From: Linyphia triangularis
Taxonomy: Eukaryota > Arthropoda > Arachnida > Araneae > Linyphiidae
Direction: 5' to 3'
DNA: 64,000 nt
Assembly: GCA_963978545.1 (NCBI GenBank)
Contig: OZ021725.1
Span: 92,846,305 to 92,910,304, forward strand
Shown here: piece after piece, positions 48,701 to 56,018 of the stretch
Position numbering within the stretch: position 1 is the stretch's first letter
How the letters are laid out: each line of letters starts with the position of its first letter
Made by a program: the position numbers and the translations under genes
Notes under the pieces: model-generated
What the model was told of the DNA's origin: nothing
Seen by the model: only the letters and a program-made list of their open reading frames with translations
Databases searched by the model: none

Positions 48701-51700
48701 TTTTACACTAATTAATTACAAATGAGCAACCTATATTGCTTTAGATAGCAAGTACTTTTCAACTCGCAAAAATAAACTCCCGTAAACAAGTAGCACGTGC
48801 TATAAACACATTCCACGTCAAGTTCCTCTCCATTTTATCACCTTATTACGTATTTCGGTCATAAGACACAGATCGTAAAGACTTCTTACGTTTTTCTATC
48901 TATTCCAATCCCTTAACTCATTCCATAGTTTTCTTATATTGTGTTCTTGCCACTCTCCAAGAAGTACAACTTTTTGCACACTTAACTTATTTACAAGCGA
49001 AACCGGAAGTAAAGCCTCAATTGAGGTTTGCTGGATTGATGACTGTTATAAAATGTCCATTAGTCAGCCTAACCTTGACCGATAGACCTAATGTTACCTC
49101 TTTTTTTTTTTGTCAAAGATATATGCTGGATTATTGCTTTAAAACTTATGAATTTTTACACCATATATAACAATAGCAATAAAAAAAAATCATTAGAGGA
49201 ATATGAAGGGAAAATAATACTTATTTTTATTAAATATTAAAGTTGTTATGAGCTAGCTTATTAAAGTTTTTATGATCTAGCTTATTAAAGTTTTTATGAG
49301 CTTCTTTATCAAAGCTTTAAAAAATTAATATTATGCAAAAATAACTTTTTAAAAAAATTAATATTAAATTTGAAGGGGAAAAAACTACTAGTTATTTTCT
49401 CCTCAAATTTCATGAATGATGTTATACTTGGTAAAAAATATTCATACACTTTAAAGTAATACTGGCTCTCCGAAAAATGAAATATTAAGTATGTAGGACA
49501 GAATAGCTCTTCCCCTCCCCATTTCTCCCGATCTAGAAAGTCGGATCACATAAATCTGGACATGCTTTAGAAGAGGTAGCAAGAGGTTGATTCTCGTTGC
49601 TCCCACTCTGCTCTATACAGCCGCAGAACATTTCAGTCCATTTTCAACGAAGTCAACCTAGAGAACTTGCATGGATAATTTTCTTAATAGAATGATGTAC
49701 GTTTCTTGTCACTGTATCTAAGACTACAACCAGATGTAAACCCTTATTGAACACTCTCACTCTCGATTTGAAATTAAAAGGTGCACATTTGGTGGCTCTA
49801 ATTCTGCAAATTAAAAATACTGAATTATTGTTTTATCACCTTCAAATCCATGACATTCTTATATGTGTCACCTTCTGATTGAAGGGTTTATTTCCAAGTG
49901 GTCCAAGTCGAATTGATCTTCATTGTGCGATATAAAATTTTTAACTCTAACTAGCCACCAATTTGTATAGTGCTGCAACCTGGTGACAAACTTTTGAAAT
50001 TATATCTTAGTTCACTTTTTCTTTCAACAGACTTTCTAGATTGTATTTCTGGACTTAAGTCAAAATTGTTGAAATACATTTCTGAATTTTTATTTCAATG
50101 TTGTTGTTGTTTTTAAATACTAAAAATAATTCAGGATTCAGTACACCTCACATGTCTTTCTAAAGAGAATTTAGCAAGGAAACGCGTGCAAAATAAAGAC
50201 AAAAAAAAAAAAAAACACTGAAAGAAGAAATTAAAATATTAACAGCAACATTTTGTTTTACTAATGGACTACATGGTTTTCTAATTTGCATAAGATTAAA
50301 CAAATACAAAACAATTAAGTTCCCCTACTACTGATTATGATGTGATATTTATTAATTAATACAATTTCAGACTTTCTCTCCAACATTGCCGTCGCCAGAA
50401 AAGAATTTCCTCGGATGGCAATATCAGCATGTTTTGGGGGCCCTCTCTTAGGTAAAAATAAAAATAAAAGCATTGTATTTTTTCTACAATTAATTTATAA
50501 TTTTTCACTGGACACTTATAATGTATAATTTTCCACTTTAAATTTATAGCAATTTTAAGTAACAATTAATACATTGCAATGGAATGCAATTTAATTACAT
50601 GAAGTTTGATTTTTATATTTTTAGCCTTACTGTTGGGTTTAGGTATACCATGTATCATAGAAATTATAAAAGGACGCGTTCCAGCTGCGCAACCAGTAAG
50701 TTCAGTTTTGTTTCTTAAGGAGAAATATATGCAGATATGCATTTTATTTAAAGTATAAGTAACTTAACTCTTAAGAGGTTCAGCGAGGATTTCAAATAAA
50801 GTTTCTTGGTGAGCTTAAGTAATGTTTATGCTGACCTTTTAGCTGTAAACGCAAAAGTATTGGTTATCATAGTTTCTAACTCATAAGACTGCGTCAGAAA
50901 GTTATTACATCAATTACGAGAAAAACTAGGGGTGTGGAACATCTCACAACTTACAATTACACTATATTACTAATATGGATTTGTGTCACTTATAGTTTTT
51001 ATGTTTTAATCCTTCGCTTAGAAAAATTGCCAGTTTGGCGATAATTCTTACATGGGTCTTTCTTATTTTTTTTTTTTTTTTTTTTTTCTTCTTTTTTTTT
51101 TAAAAACAACCTTTTTCCAATATGTTGTGTTTGGCTACCTGCTTTTCGATAATTCTTATATTATCCTTTCTTATAAGTGAAACTGAGGGGAGGCGGGAAA
51201 AAAAACGATCGTTGATGAGCTATGTTCAAGCAAAGAGAACTCTGTGTTGAAGGCATTCGTTTTTAAACTTTTTACGCCATTAAGATATTTTTATGGAAAT
51301 TTCGGAGGTGGAGATGTTTAGAACACTTAAGAGGCATTACCACATAAATATTTATCAAAATGGTTAGAACCGTGTTTTAGCAATCATTGAATTGTTTCAG
51401 TGGCAGCTACCTTATGCGCATGCTCGATTTTGACGAAAACCTTAATGGTAGATCCTTGTGCCCTCACCAACCCTCACACCAAATTTGAACATCATAGGTC
51501 AATTTATTCGGGAGTTATACTGACCACGTACACACACAAAAAATTCTAGATTACTTTTTGGGGATCAGGGTATTCCAAAACGTGGAGAAATGCAAATTTT
51601 TTTTTTACCGAATACTATACTTTTATTGCCCTATGTATTACATATGGGTAATTGAAAGTAAAAATGGTTAGAAATATTAGCTATAGATTAAAAGACGTGG

Positions 51701-54700
51701 TTGCGTAAAAGTGTCTCATAGTGTTTACCCATTGACAGTCCAAATAACAGGACTCCCAGCACCTATACCTCTTCGAAAGAGAATGGCCCTACGATAAACC
51801 CGCACCACACATTAACCATTACAGAATAAACAGGTACTGGTTCATAAGCGAATAGATTTTCCAGTGTCCATATTCTGCAATTCTGAGTATTGACATGTTC
51901 TTTGAAATTGAAATGGGCTCGTTTGTGCATTTCTATTTTATTTTCTTGTGTTATACAATTTTCCCCTTCGCGTATATTCAGGTCACAGTTCAGAATATTC
52001 TGACCAGTGTTTTTTTTTTTTTTTTTACATTATTGAAAGTTGAACTTTAATCATAATCATCTTGTGTATTAAAACTGCTCCCTTTGAATGCTACTTTTGG
52101 AACAATGAACTTTTCTTTTGAGGAATCCTTCTTCCTTTGTCGCTAAGGAATTCGATGACTTGGCATTTGTCAATTGGACTGCCTAGGCTCATAACTTACT
52201 AGGCAACAGCTATTTTTCACCGAATGACATCAGTTAAACTATTTGACTAAAGCATTTTCAAGAAGGTTCTTAACTTAACAAGTCGTTCTCTATAAAGTGA
52301 CTAAATAATATAACTACATTTAGATGAGATAGTCTATGATAAATCCTAACATCTTAGTATTAGCTTTTTCACTTGCAATGATGTCCAAACTTAAAAGTTC
52401 CATTAATCGACATCCTTAAGTCCTTAGTACCCCACCCCCATTGATTTTTACTTCTTGCAGATAATATGTAGCTTTCATGTCCCTGTGACGGAAGCGTATA
52501 ACTTGACTTCCGTCAATTTGACTGTCCTGACTCAACTTCCTATGCGACAACTATTTTTCACCGGATGACATACATCAGTGTCATAATGCGATCGAAGCAT
52601 ACTCGAGTCGGTTTCTTTGCTTTAATGTTGTCTTTAACATGGTTCCTGTAGACTGGAAGGGCTAACACCTTTTCAACTGAAATGATGGCATAAGGCGTTG
52701 AATTGGTCAGGTCTCACAAAGAGGTAAATTTGGATTGAAGGGGGGGGGGGGGGGCAAAGATCAGTCGGAACTAACAGAATCAAAAATTTAACATGACTAT
52801 ATTTGCCAGTAATATGAAGATGGTAATGGAAGATGCACAGTACAAATAGAATGGTTAAAGAAAAATAATTAAAATAAATAACAAGGACGGACATAATGAT
52901 TTGCTGTAGTAAATAGATACAAATATAAAAAAAACAGGAACAGTGAAAGTAAATGTAACATTTCTTTATGATTTGCTGTAGTAAATTAGATTTAAAAAAA
53001 AAAAAATTAAAAATAGAACGATGGGGAATGGTATTTTTTAAAAAATACATCTCCACCCGTTTCCGTTCAAGAGGGAATCTTCCACACGTTTCTTATCTGA
53101 ATATTTAATTGCAAGTCCTTTTCAGTCACCATCCATTCTCTCACTATATGGCTTCTACGAATTGTTAGAGACTAGAACTCTGATGTTTTGTAAGAATGGA
53201 TGCAAATTGGAATTTTTTTAAAGATGCGTGTTCTTTATAAAATGGGCAAATAATATCACTAGATTTAGATGAGATAGTCAATGATGAATTCTAACATCCT
53301 AGCATTAGCTTTGTTTTACTTACTACACCCCACAATGATGCTCAAACTGAAAAATTACCATGGATCGATACTCCTAGGTCATTGATATAATCTCCCCCCT
53401 ACTCATTTTAGCCTCTTTCAAATGGCAAGTTGCATTCATATTCCTTTGAACAAAGTGTATAACACAGGGCTGCCACTGACTGTAAGCTTTGAAAATAGTT
53501 GCTTTAGTAGCCTCAAATGTTAAAAATAGTAGCCAAAATAGTAGTCTCACACATTGAAAATAGTAGTCTCAGGTGATGAAAATAGTAGCCTCACTTTTCA
53601 TAACTTTTAATAAGATCGGAATAAAACAGTTGATTTACATAAAACACGAAAACCCAGAAACACTCTTCTTTTGATTCAAAATAGTGTCTAAAACATAACA
53701 TCCCATACGGTAAAAGGCATGTGTCTTGGGGGAGGTGCTATCATATTTATATACTGCGATGGAAGTTGGCAACTTAACCTTACTCCCAGACAGCACTTAA
53801 GCAAAAAAAAAAAAAAGCTAAACTTCACGCAAAAGCAACGGTAAAAATCGATTGGCAAAACAAGATAACTTTTTTTAAACTTCCGAAGTCAAACAACTTT
53901 TTTCCGAAAACAAGTATCATGTTTAAACAATTGTACTATATATTGGCAATGACAATCGAATTTCATTAAGGCCAGTTTTTAAATTTTTAACAGAATGGCT
54001 ACAGAATTTGCAAAAAAAAATCCCTGACATTTCCCTGATTTCCAGAAAATTCCCTGATGTGCATCTCTGTCGATGTTATCATTTAAAAAAAAAAAAATTT
54101 AAAAATGGTCAATTTAAAAATATGTACTTTTGACTATTTTCATTTACTTATCAAAGTATAATTGCAACAAAATATAAATTTAGGCTAAAAATCAAAACAA
54201 GCATTTTTAGAGCATGAAAAAGAATGGAAAACATTAAGAAAAAAATACAAAATTCACATAAACCAATTTACAAACTACACTCATACTTGCTAACTTCAAG
54301 GAAAAGCAAAACTAGTACAATATATTTCTTTTTAATTTAAAAAATAACAAAAAAAAAAACCATGTTATTTTCTTTAATATATGTCATAGGCTGTATCCTG
54401 TTCATAACATAAATTTTAAACAGTATCCTAACTATTTACTAAACTTGGGCATGCATGAGCATGAAACTTAAATAATCAGCATTTTGCTTTCATCAGTCAC
54501 AAATTTCACTAGGTACATATATTTCATGAAAAATTATGTGTTTTGGATTTAGAAGTTGAGAAAAGATAAATAACACATGATGCATGAAAGAAAGTCTTGA
54601 AATCAACAGCATCTTATAAAAATTAATTACTCATAAATATATAGAAAAAAAAAATTTGTTCAACAAAAATACTATCTTAAACCACAAAAGTACATATTAA

Positions 54701-56018
54701 ATGAGGCAAAAAATCGTTTTCATAAAACATGACAAGTACAGCCTTTGGCAGGGAGGGGGGGGGGGGGAATGCAAGGACTTTTTTTAAAAAATTCCATGAC
54801 CCTTTGCATGAATGTATGCAGTAGAGTATTATTGTAGAGCATTACAGTAGAGCATTACAGTAGAGCATCCACTTCGTGTGACGCGAGCCAGGATAGTTGT
54901 CCTCACCCGCAAGGCGAATGCGAGAAGGGAAACTCAAAAATTTAAAAATTCCCTGATTAAAGAGTAATTTTATGAAATTTCTTAACATTTAAATGAATTC
55001 CCGGTTCTGTCGCCACCCTGTTTCAGCTACATTCAAAGTAATTAAATTGCCTCAAAATTTAAATTATTTTATTATTTATAAATTTAGCTACAACATTGAA
55101 ATTCTAATCATTCTGCATCGATTGACCTACACGGCGAAATCGTTCATCACTCCGGCACAAATCTCGGATATAACGTCTAATAGCCTCAATACTGTTCATA
55201 CTGATGGCACTTTCATCCGACGTTCAGGGCAAATTCATTTTTGTTTAGAGTAAATAAAGCGAAATAATTTGATATTTGAGAATATAATTGTGTATGCTGT
55301 TGCCTTGCACGGCGAAAGATAAAACATTGGAACCTAACAGGTAGGCGAAAATGACCGCGGTTGCCGTCAAAAACAACAATCTTGCGCGAGGTTACTATCG
55401 TCGGACTAACAAAGTGACCTATCTACCCGCGAATATGAACAACGACTTCGGTAGTGTTCACTCTCCCGCCCCCTTTAAAAAAAATCACCATTTTGACAAA
55501 ATTGTTAGTACCTTAATGCCGATTTTTTTTCGTCCTACTATCGGACAAAATCCAATTTCTAAAAAAATAGTCGCCTGAGCCCAAAAATAGTTGAAGGTTT
55601 TGTTCAAAATAGTCGTTTTGGGCCCTTTTTTCATTGAAATAGTTGCCATAGTCGCCTGGTCACTAAAATAGTCGCTTTAGTAGCCTTTTTAGTCGCCTGT
55701 GGCAGCCCTGATAACATGATATGTCCATGCCAATATTAAGCAATCTAAAAGACATCTATTTTTCATTGAATGACATTAGTGCAATGATTGAACCTAGTTT
55801 TAAAAAAAATTTGTTCTCTCTTCTAGCTTAAACTATCTGCCGAATTCATCTTCCTATTCGTGACCATCGGCATCGGACTGCTCATGACGGCTTCTCTGAT
55901 GGTCGCTTGGAAGTTCCACACGAAGCGAGCTTACGGTGGATTCCTTATACTCCTCTACCTTATATTCTTGACCCTCTCTCTGCTCGAAGAACTGGGCGTG
56001 TTCAAATTGCCCTTGTGA
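22068..56018 (+). CDS. SLC8B1: Mitochondrial-type Na+/Ca2+ exchanger NCLX, 16 coding exons, complete
   Basis: The product is a multi-pass cation/Ca2+ exchanger of the NCLX family, which in animals extrudes Ca2+ from the mitochondrial matrix in exchange for Na+ (or Li+). I joined 16 exons by GT-AG sites and phase: 22068-22136, 23902-24045, 29700-29752, 30520-30577, 32335-32437, 32863-33030, 34651-34785, 37200-37271, 42278-42406, 43341-43507, 44676-44808, 44894-45093, 48587-48662, 50371-50451, 50625-50695, 55827-56018. They total 1851 nt, 616 residues plus TGA, compared with 584 in the human protein. The alpha-1 repeat starts at residue 109 with GVTLLAFGNGSPDIFSS; alpha-2 is at about 484-540 with GLTILAWGNSISD and PRMAISACFGG. 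Between them lies a hydrophilic loop (about 220-350) with a Lys/Glu-rich run and two Arg-Arg-X-Ser sites. The ATG is fixed by an in-frame TGA two codons upstream. All introns are GT-AG; the intron 4 donor (GTATCC) is weak. Confidence 0.95.
23036..23178 (+). mobile_element. tRNA-derived SINE, family 2, partial
   Basis: Box B-like GAGTTCGAATCCCGGGTTAGG and the following body (to CATTTTGAATAAAATAGG) align with the copy at 16248. The box A half is missing. NCLX intron 1. Confidence 0.65.
23902..24045 (+). CDS. SLC8B1: NCLX coding exon 2 (residues 24-71)
   Basis: The acceptor is atctatttcag and the donor CTC|GTAAGT; 144 nt, phase 0 at both ends. The exon encodes the Cys-containing extramembrane N-terminal segment typical of NCLX (HTLN, DCRG, EYLDY, FCG), ending at the start of the first membrane helix. 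Asn31-His-Ser is a second sequon. Confidence 0.93.
24096..24448 (+). mobile_element. piggyBac-like MITE
   Basis: Termini CCCCTTGGGTAC and GTACCCAAGGGG are exact inverted repeats. The right flank is TTAA and the left ATAA, one base from the TTAA target of piggyBac elements. Subterminal copies of TGACG(T/A)…GACACGTCAT follow. Non-coding, 353 bp, NCLX intron 2. Confidence 0.7.
24782..25275 (+). pseudogene. Degenerate 3' end of a LINE ORF2 (RNase H and tail)
   Basis: VNEKADELAKQGS matches the end of the RNase H domain in Jockey-like LINEs. With frame changes it is followed by a Cys/His tail resembling FITGHYHFRKRHH … DALALTRLNSLG and a stop at 25273. Most of the element is missing. Confidence 0.7.
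25996..26353 (+). repeat. Fold-back MITE, ~360 bp
   Basis: The termini ACTATACTAAACT(C/T)CAACTT are inverted, and the arms match through about 125 bp each (for example TTGACATCACTAGACG; ACCAAACC…AGCCTTTTGTTC). No coding content. NCLX intron 2. Confidence 0.85.
26600..27255 (+). repeat. Interspersed repeat D, copy
   Basis: Starts AACTAGGGATGTGGAACATCG, contains GCCAGTTTGGCGATA and GCGATTTTGACGAAAACCTTAA, and ends TTGAAAGTAAAAAATGG. The copy at 50930 has the same order. NCLX intron 2. Confidence 0.7.
27390..28347 (+). mobile_element. Degenerate solo LTR related to the 11-kb element
   Basis: The start (ttttctgtatataattgataatagtgag), the middle (cgataatacaggttagaaaaaagtg; ggctataaaagac) and the end (gaagaataaattt … aaaactgtgtcatcgttgc … cctaaca) match the intact LTR in order, with many differences and inserted sequence. 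ATAT on the left and ACAT on the right may be the decayed target duplication. A SINE is nested at 27878-28060. It lies in NCLX intron 2. Confidence 0.75.
27878..28060 (+). mobile_element. tRNA-derived SINE, family 1, nested in solo LTR
   Basis: Full-length copy with tRNA-like head and AACC-type tail, inside the degenerate LTR. No clear target duplication was found. Confidence 0.88.
28502..29052 (+). repeat. Interspersed repeat C, copy 2
   Basis: Longest copy. Begins TAACCCATAAAAAAAAC, holds TTGATAGAATGCTGCATTGTC and CCAAGTTTCAGACCGATTGG, and ends AATTTTTATACATAAAGG. NCLX intron 2. Confidence 0.65.
29700..29752 (+). CDS. SLC8B1: NCLX coding exon 3 (residues 72-89)
   Basis: This 53-nt exon lies after a pyrimidine-rich acceptor (cttttttccggcag) and ends TT|GTAAGT, phase 2. 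It encodes a hydrophobic helix (TIWLAMLFISLGVTSNY) that matches NCLX transmembrane segment 1. Using an AG about 30 nt upstream would shift the frame and lose the helix. Confidence 0.9.
29880..29946. repeat. Perfect palindrome, 33-bp arms
   Basis: Arms 29880-29912 and 29914-29946 are exact inverted copies with a single-base loop. NCLX intron 3. Confidence 0.95.
30520..30577 (+). CDS. SLC8B1: NCLX coding exon 4 (residues 89-108)
   Basis: The acceptor is ttgtttcag. The exon encodes the conserved (F)LCPALFTISEHLGLSQNVA segment that leads straight into alpha-1. The donor is GCT|GTATCC, a weak but GT site. Its position is fixed because the next exon resumes exactly at the Gly of GVTLLAFGNG. Confidence 0.88.
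30578..32334 (+). other. SLC8B1: NCLX intron 4, no element recognised
   Basis: 1.76 kb of AT-rich sequence without repeats that I could match elsewhere in the window. Confidence 0.6.
32335..32437 (+). CDS. SLC8B1: NCLX coding exon 5, alpha-1 repeat core
   Basis: The exon encodes residues 109-143 with the signature GVTLLAFGNGSPDIFSS. Asn117, Pro120 and Asp121 align with human Asn149, Pro152 and Asp153, residues implicated in ion binding. It ends GTT G|GTAAGT, phase 1. Confidence 0.96.
32863..33030 (+). CDS. SLC8B1: NCLX coding exon 6, end of alpha-1 and next helix
   Basis: The acceptor is ttctgtttgtag; 168 nt, phase 1 in and out. It encodes GAGMFVTTVVAGSV followed by RPFLRDIVFY and a membrane helix, all closely matching NCLX. 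The donor is ATA G|GTGACT. Confidence 0.95.
33235..33770 (+). repeat. Interspersed repeat B, copy 3, with microsatellite
   Basis: Same outer blocks as copy 1. The short A run after ACGATT in copy 1 is replaced here by a 235-bp tetranucleotide array. NCLX intron 6. Confidence 0.6.
33332..33568 (+). repeat. Compound (ATTT)n(GTTT)n(ATTT)n microsatellite
   Basis: About 21 ATTT units, 27 GTTT units (33415-33522) and about 11 ATTT units with no interruption. The open frames through it (FVCL repeats) are artefacts. Confidence 0.95.
33935..34478 (+). repeat. Possible MITE with ATGGACAATTCCC termini
   Basis: AATGGACAATTCCC followed by a T run at 33947 is inverted at 34450-34471 (A run, then GGGAATTGTCCATT). 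The interior is somewhat less AT-rich than its surroundings. No clear target duplication. NCLX intron 6. Confidence 0.5.
34651..34785 (+). CDS. SLC8B1: NCLX coding exon 7, helix and charged loop start
   Basis: The acceptor is attttttcag. The exon encodes a membrane helix (GFVALYFVYILVVLGSRFIY) and then a very Lys/Glu-rich stretch (about residues 221-243) that starts the large hydrophilic loop. The donor is GAT G|GTATAT, phase 1. Confidence 0.92.
36100..36955 (+). mobile_element. Fold-back MITE of Tc1/mariner type
   Basis: TA dinucleotides flank inverted termini with GGTCATAA(G/A)GAAACTTTGCCGAT. Almost the whole element is palindromic: two arms of roughly 270-330 bp around a centre near 36480, with matching runs such as GGAGGAAATTTGCACATGA. 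Open frames here are by-products of the palindrome. NCLX intron 7. Confidence 0.85.
37015..37069 (+). repeat. (CTGT/CTGC)n microsatellite
   Basis: CTGT and CTGC units followed by long T runs and a short TTTC array, just upstream of NCLX exon 8. Confidence 0.85.
37200..37271 (+). CDS. SLC8B1: NCLX coding exon 8, loop
   Basis: A 72-nt phase-1/phase-1 exon between ttgaattttcag and AAA G|GTAATG. It encodes the loop segment EPSIPTIDVVTYDNDPEA. The loop is poorly conserved in this family, so support comes from splice sites, phase and codon quality. Confidence 0.85.
37272..40098 (+). other. SLC8B1: First part of NCLX intron 8
   Basis: Contains loosely repeated blocks at 37360-37920 of the form TTTCGACCCCTTAAA…GTTAATCAAGATCGGAATAGCT and a C13 run at 38772-38784. 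Two GGTTACGTC-containing spots are at about 38341 and 39465. No exon was found between the known ones. Confidence 0.45.
40107..41160 (+). mobile_element. Non-autonomous hAT-like element with nested SINE
   Basis: Termini CAGCGTTCGCCACT and GGCTGACGCTG are inverted, and the 8-bp target duplication ATCTAGAT is perfect (40099-40106 and 41161-41168). Terminal regions are rich in GGGCCGC/GGCCCGCGGG. Apart from the 182-bp SINE the interior is AT-rich and non-coding. NCLX intron 8. Confidence 0.85.
40478..40659 (+). mobile_element. tRNA-derived SINE, family 1, nested in hAT element
   Basis: Full-length copy with a perfect 14-bp duplication cctaaatcttccat (40464-40477 and 40660-40673). It sits inside a hAT element, so it is younger than that insertion. 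Confidence 0.92.
41288..42160 (+). mobile_element. Non-autonomous DNA element with GTACCTAGGGCC repeats
   Basis: The left end GGGGAGACCTGTGTACCTAGG and right end (inverted) GGAGAGACTTGTGTACCTAGG are inverted repeats. Several internal copies of GTACCTAGGG(C/A) or its reverse occur (41492, 41515, 41793). No transposase, superfamily unclear. NCLX intron 8. Confidence 0.7.
42278..42406 (+). CDS. SLC8B1: NCLX coding exon 9, loop with RRXS sites
   Basis: The acceptor is ttctttgtcag and the donor ATG G|GTGAGT. The exon encodes loop residues 268-311, including RRLS (281-284) and RRKS (293-296). Both fit the Arg-Arg-X-Ser pattern of basophilic kinases such as PKA. Confidence 0.9.
42681..42870 (+). 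repeat. Palindromic MITE, copy 1
   Basis: Arms TTGG(A/C)GTCCACTATCGCTAAG… and the inverse, about 85-90 bp each, meet at a GAGGCTCGTGC centre. The sequence would form one long hairpin. NCLX intron 9. Confidence 0.88.
43073..43242 (+). repeat. Palindromic MITE, copy 2
   Basis: A second copy of the preceding palindrome, about 200 bp downstream and in the same orientation as far as can be told. It is the better preserved copy (CTTGGCGTCCACTATCGC / GCGATAGTGGACGCCAAG). Confidence 0.88.
43341..43507 (+). CDS. SLC8B1: NCLX coding exon 10, loop end
   Basis: The acceptor is ttgatttgtag. The exon encodes residues 311-366, ending WSDLQWWKKVIVIFK, which corresponds to the conserved W-K-K-V-F-K patch before the second helix bundle. 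The donor is AAA|GTGAGT, phase 0. Confidence 0.93.
43633..44140 (-). repeat. Interspersed repeat C, copy 3 (inverted)
   Basis: Read in reverse it carries the same subunit (GACAATGCATTTTATCAAG on the + strand) and the same 5' region as the copy at 28502. NCLX intron 10. Confidence 0.6.
44676..44808 (+). CDS. SLC8B1: NCLX coding exon 11, start of second helix bundle
   Basis: The acceptor is tactttttag. The exon encodes residues 367-411 with the family motif LTVPVLDNSQEDFNWNR and a hydrophobic helix. The donor is GAA T|GTAAGT, phase 1. Confidence 0.95.
44894..45093 (+). CDS. SLC8B1: NCLX coding exon 12, membrane helices
   Basis: A 200-nt exon after ttttgttttgcag, ending TTG CAG|GTAACA. It encodes two hydrophobic helices and the conserved LFAYLGFAVAVTWIY segment. 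The short intron 11 (85 bp) separates it from exon 11. Confidence 0.95.
45635..46090 (+). repeat. Interspersed repeat D, partial copy
   Basis: Starts AAACTATGGGTATGAAACATCG, includes GCCAGTTTGGCGATAATTC, and ends near the AGCCGTTTTTTAGCAATTGC block. NCLX intron 12. A shorter fragment is at 23383-23545. Confidence 0.65.
46731..46899 (+). mobile_element. tRNA-derived SINE, family 1, 5'-truncated
   Basis: The copy starts just before box A (tgtatagtggttagcg) and keeps the rest. A perfect 14-bp duplication gccaatttgatcag flanks it (46717-46730 and 46900-46913), so the truncation happened at insertion. NCLX intron 12. Confidence 0.92.
46954..48522 (-). mobile_element. mariner-like transposon with long terminal inverted repeats, inactivated
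   Basis: Left end CAGGGTGTCCAGAAAAGGAC and right end (inverted) CAAGGGTGTTCAGAAAAGGAC lie next to TA dinucleotides. The inverted repeats run about 160 bp with an 8-base indel and few mismatches. A broken transposase lies between them on the minus strand. NCLX intron 12. Confidence 0.9.
47183..48256 (-). pseudogene. mariner-family transposase, broken
   Basis: An ATG at 48256 (minus) starts a helix-turn-helix region (MYSIEQRVFLVLEYHR). The first catalytic Asp is in WFTDEAHFHLNG, the second in MQDGARPH, and the last in PPYSPDLTPCDYFLWG. By my count there are 47 residues between the second and third. Breaks: a TAA near 48163, a frame change near 47700, and a TAG near 47573. The protein would end at 47183. 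It cannot be made intact from this copy. Confidence 0.88.
48587..48662 (+). CDS. SLC8B1: NCLX coding exon 13, alpha-2 repeat first half
   Basis: The exon encodes residues 478-503, with NLSDAILGLTILAWGNSIS and the Asp503 codon split across the intron. Asn499, Ser500 and Asp503 align with human Asn467, Ser468 and Asp471. Confidence 0.96.
48663..50370 (+). other. SLC8B1: NCLX intron 13, no element recognised
   Basis: 1.7 kb of AT-rich sequence. A short near-duplicate (GAGCTAGCTTATTAAAGTTTTTATGA) occurs around 49250-49310. Nothing else is supported. Confidence 0.5.
50371..50451 (+). CDS. SLC8B1: NCLX coding exon 14, alpha-2 repeat second half
   Basis: The acceptor is acaatttcag and the donor TTA G|GTAAAA. 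The exon encodes DFLSNIAVARKEFPRMAI then SACFGGPLL. Gly526 aligns with human Gly494. The codon split at the exon end becomes Ala530, where human NCLX has Asn498. Confidence 0.95.
   Translation, partial: TFSPTLPSPEKNFLGWQYQHVLGALS
50625..50695 (+). CDS. SLC8B1: NCLX coding exon 15
   Basis: A 71-nt exon after tttttatatttttag, ending CCA|GTAAGT. It encodes a helix (ALLLGLGIPCIIEIIKG) followed by a short polar turn. Intron 14 is only 173 bp. Confidence 0.93.
50930..51670 (+). repeat. Interspersed repeat D, copy
   Basis: Full-length copy (AACTAGGGGTGTGGAACATC … TTGAAAGTAAAAATGG) with an extra T-rich insertion near 51065-51105. NCLX intron 15. Confidence 0.7.
52140..53464 (+). repeat. Diverged direct repeats in NCLX intron 15
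   Basis: Blocks recur at 52215, 52548 and 55752 (CTATTTTTCACCGAATGAC-like) and at 52290-52500 versus 53230-53460 (TTAGATGAGATAGTC; TAACATC(T/C)TAG(T/C)ATTAGCTTT). The last copy is split by the 2.2-kb element. Confidence 0.7.
53465..55710 (+). mobile_element. 2.2-kb DNA element with CAGGGCTGCCAC termini
   Basis: The ends CAGGGCTGCCAC and GTGGCAGCCCTG are exact inverted repeats. ATAACA lies immediately outside on both sides (53459-53464 and 55711-55716). The first 120 and last 150 bases are filled with AAATAGT(A/C)GCC-type subterminal repeats in the same direction. No transposase is recognisable. NCLX intron 15. Confidence 0.75.
55827..56018 (+). CDS. SLC8B1: NCLX last coding exon 16
   Basis: The acceptor is ctctcttctag. 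The exon encodes 63 residues and TGA: two C-terminal helices with a basic link (FHTKRAYGGF) and the family ending LLEELGVFKLP. This matches the human pattern LLxEFGVIHL. Confidence 0.95.
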   Translation, partial: LKLSAEFIFLFVTIGIGLLMTASLMVAWKFHTKRAYGGFLILLYLIFLTLSLLEELGVFKLPL

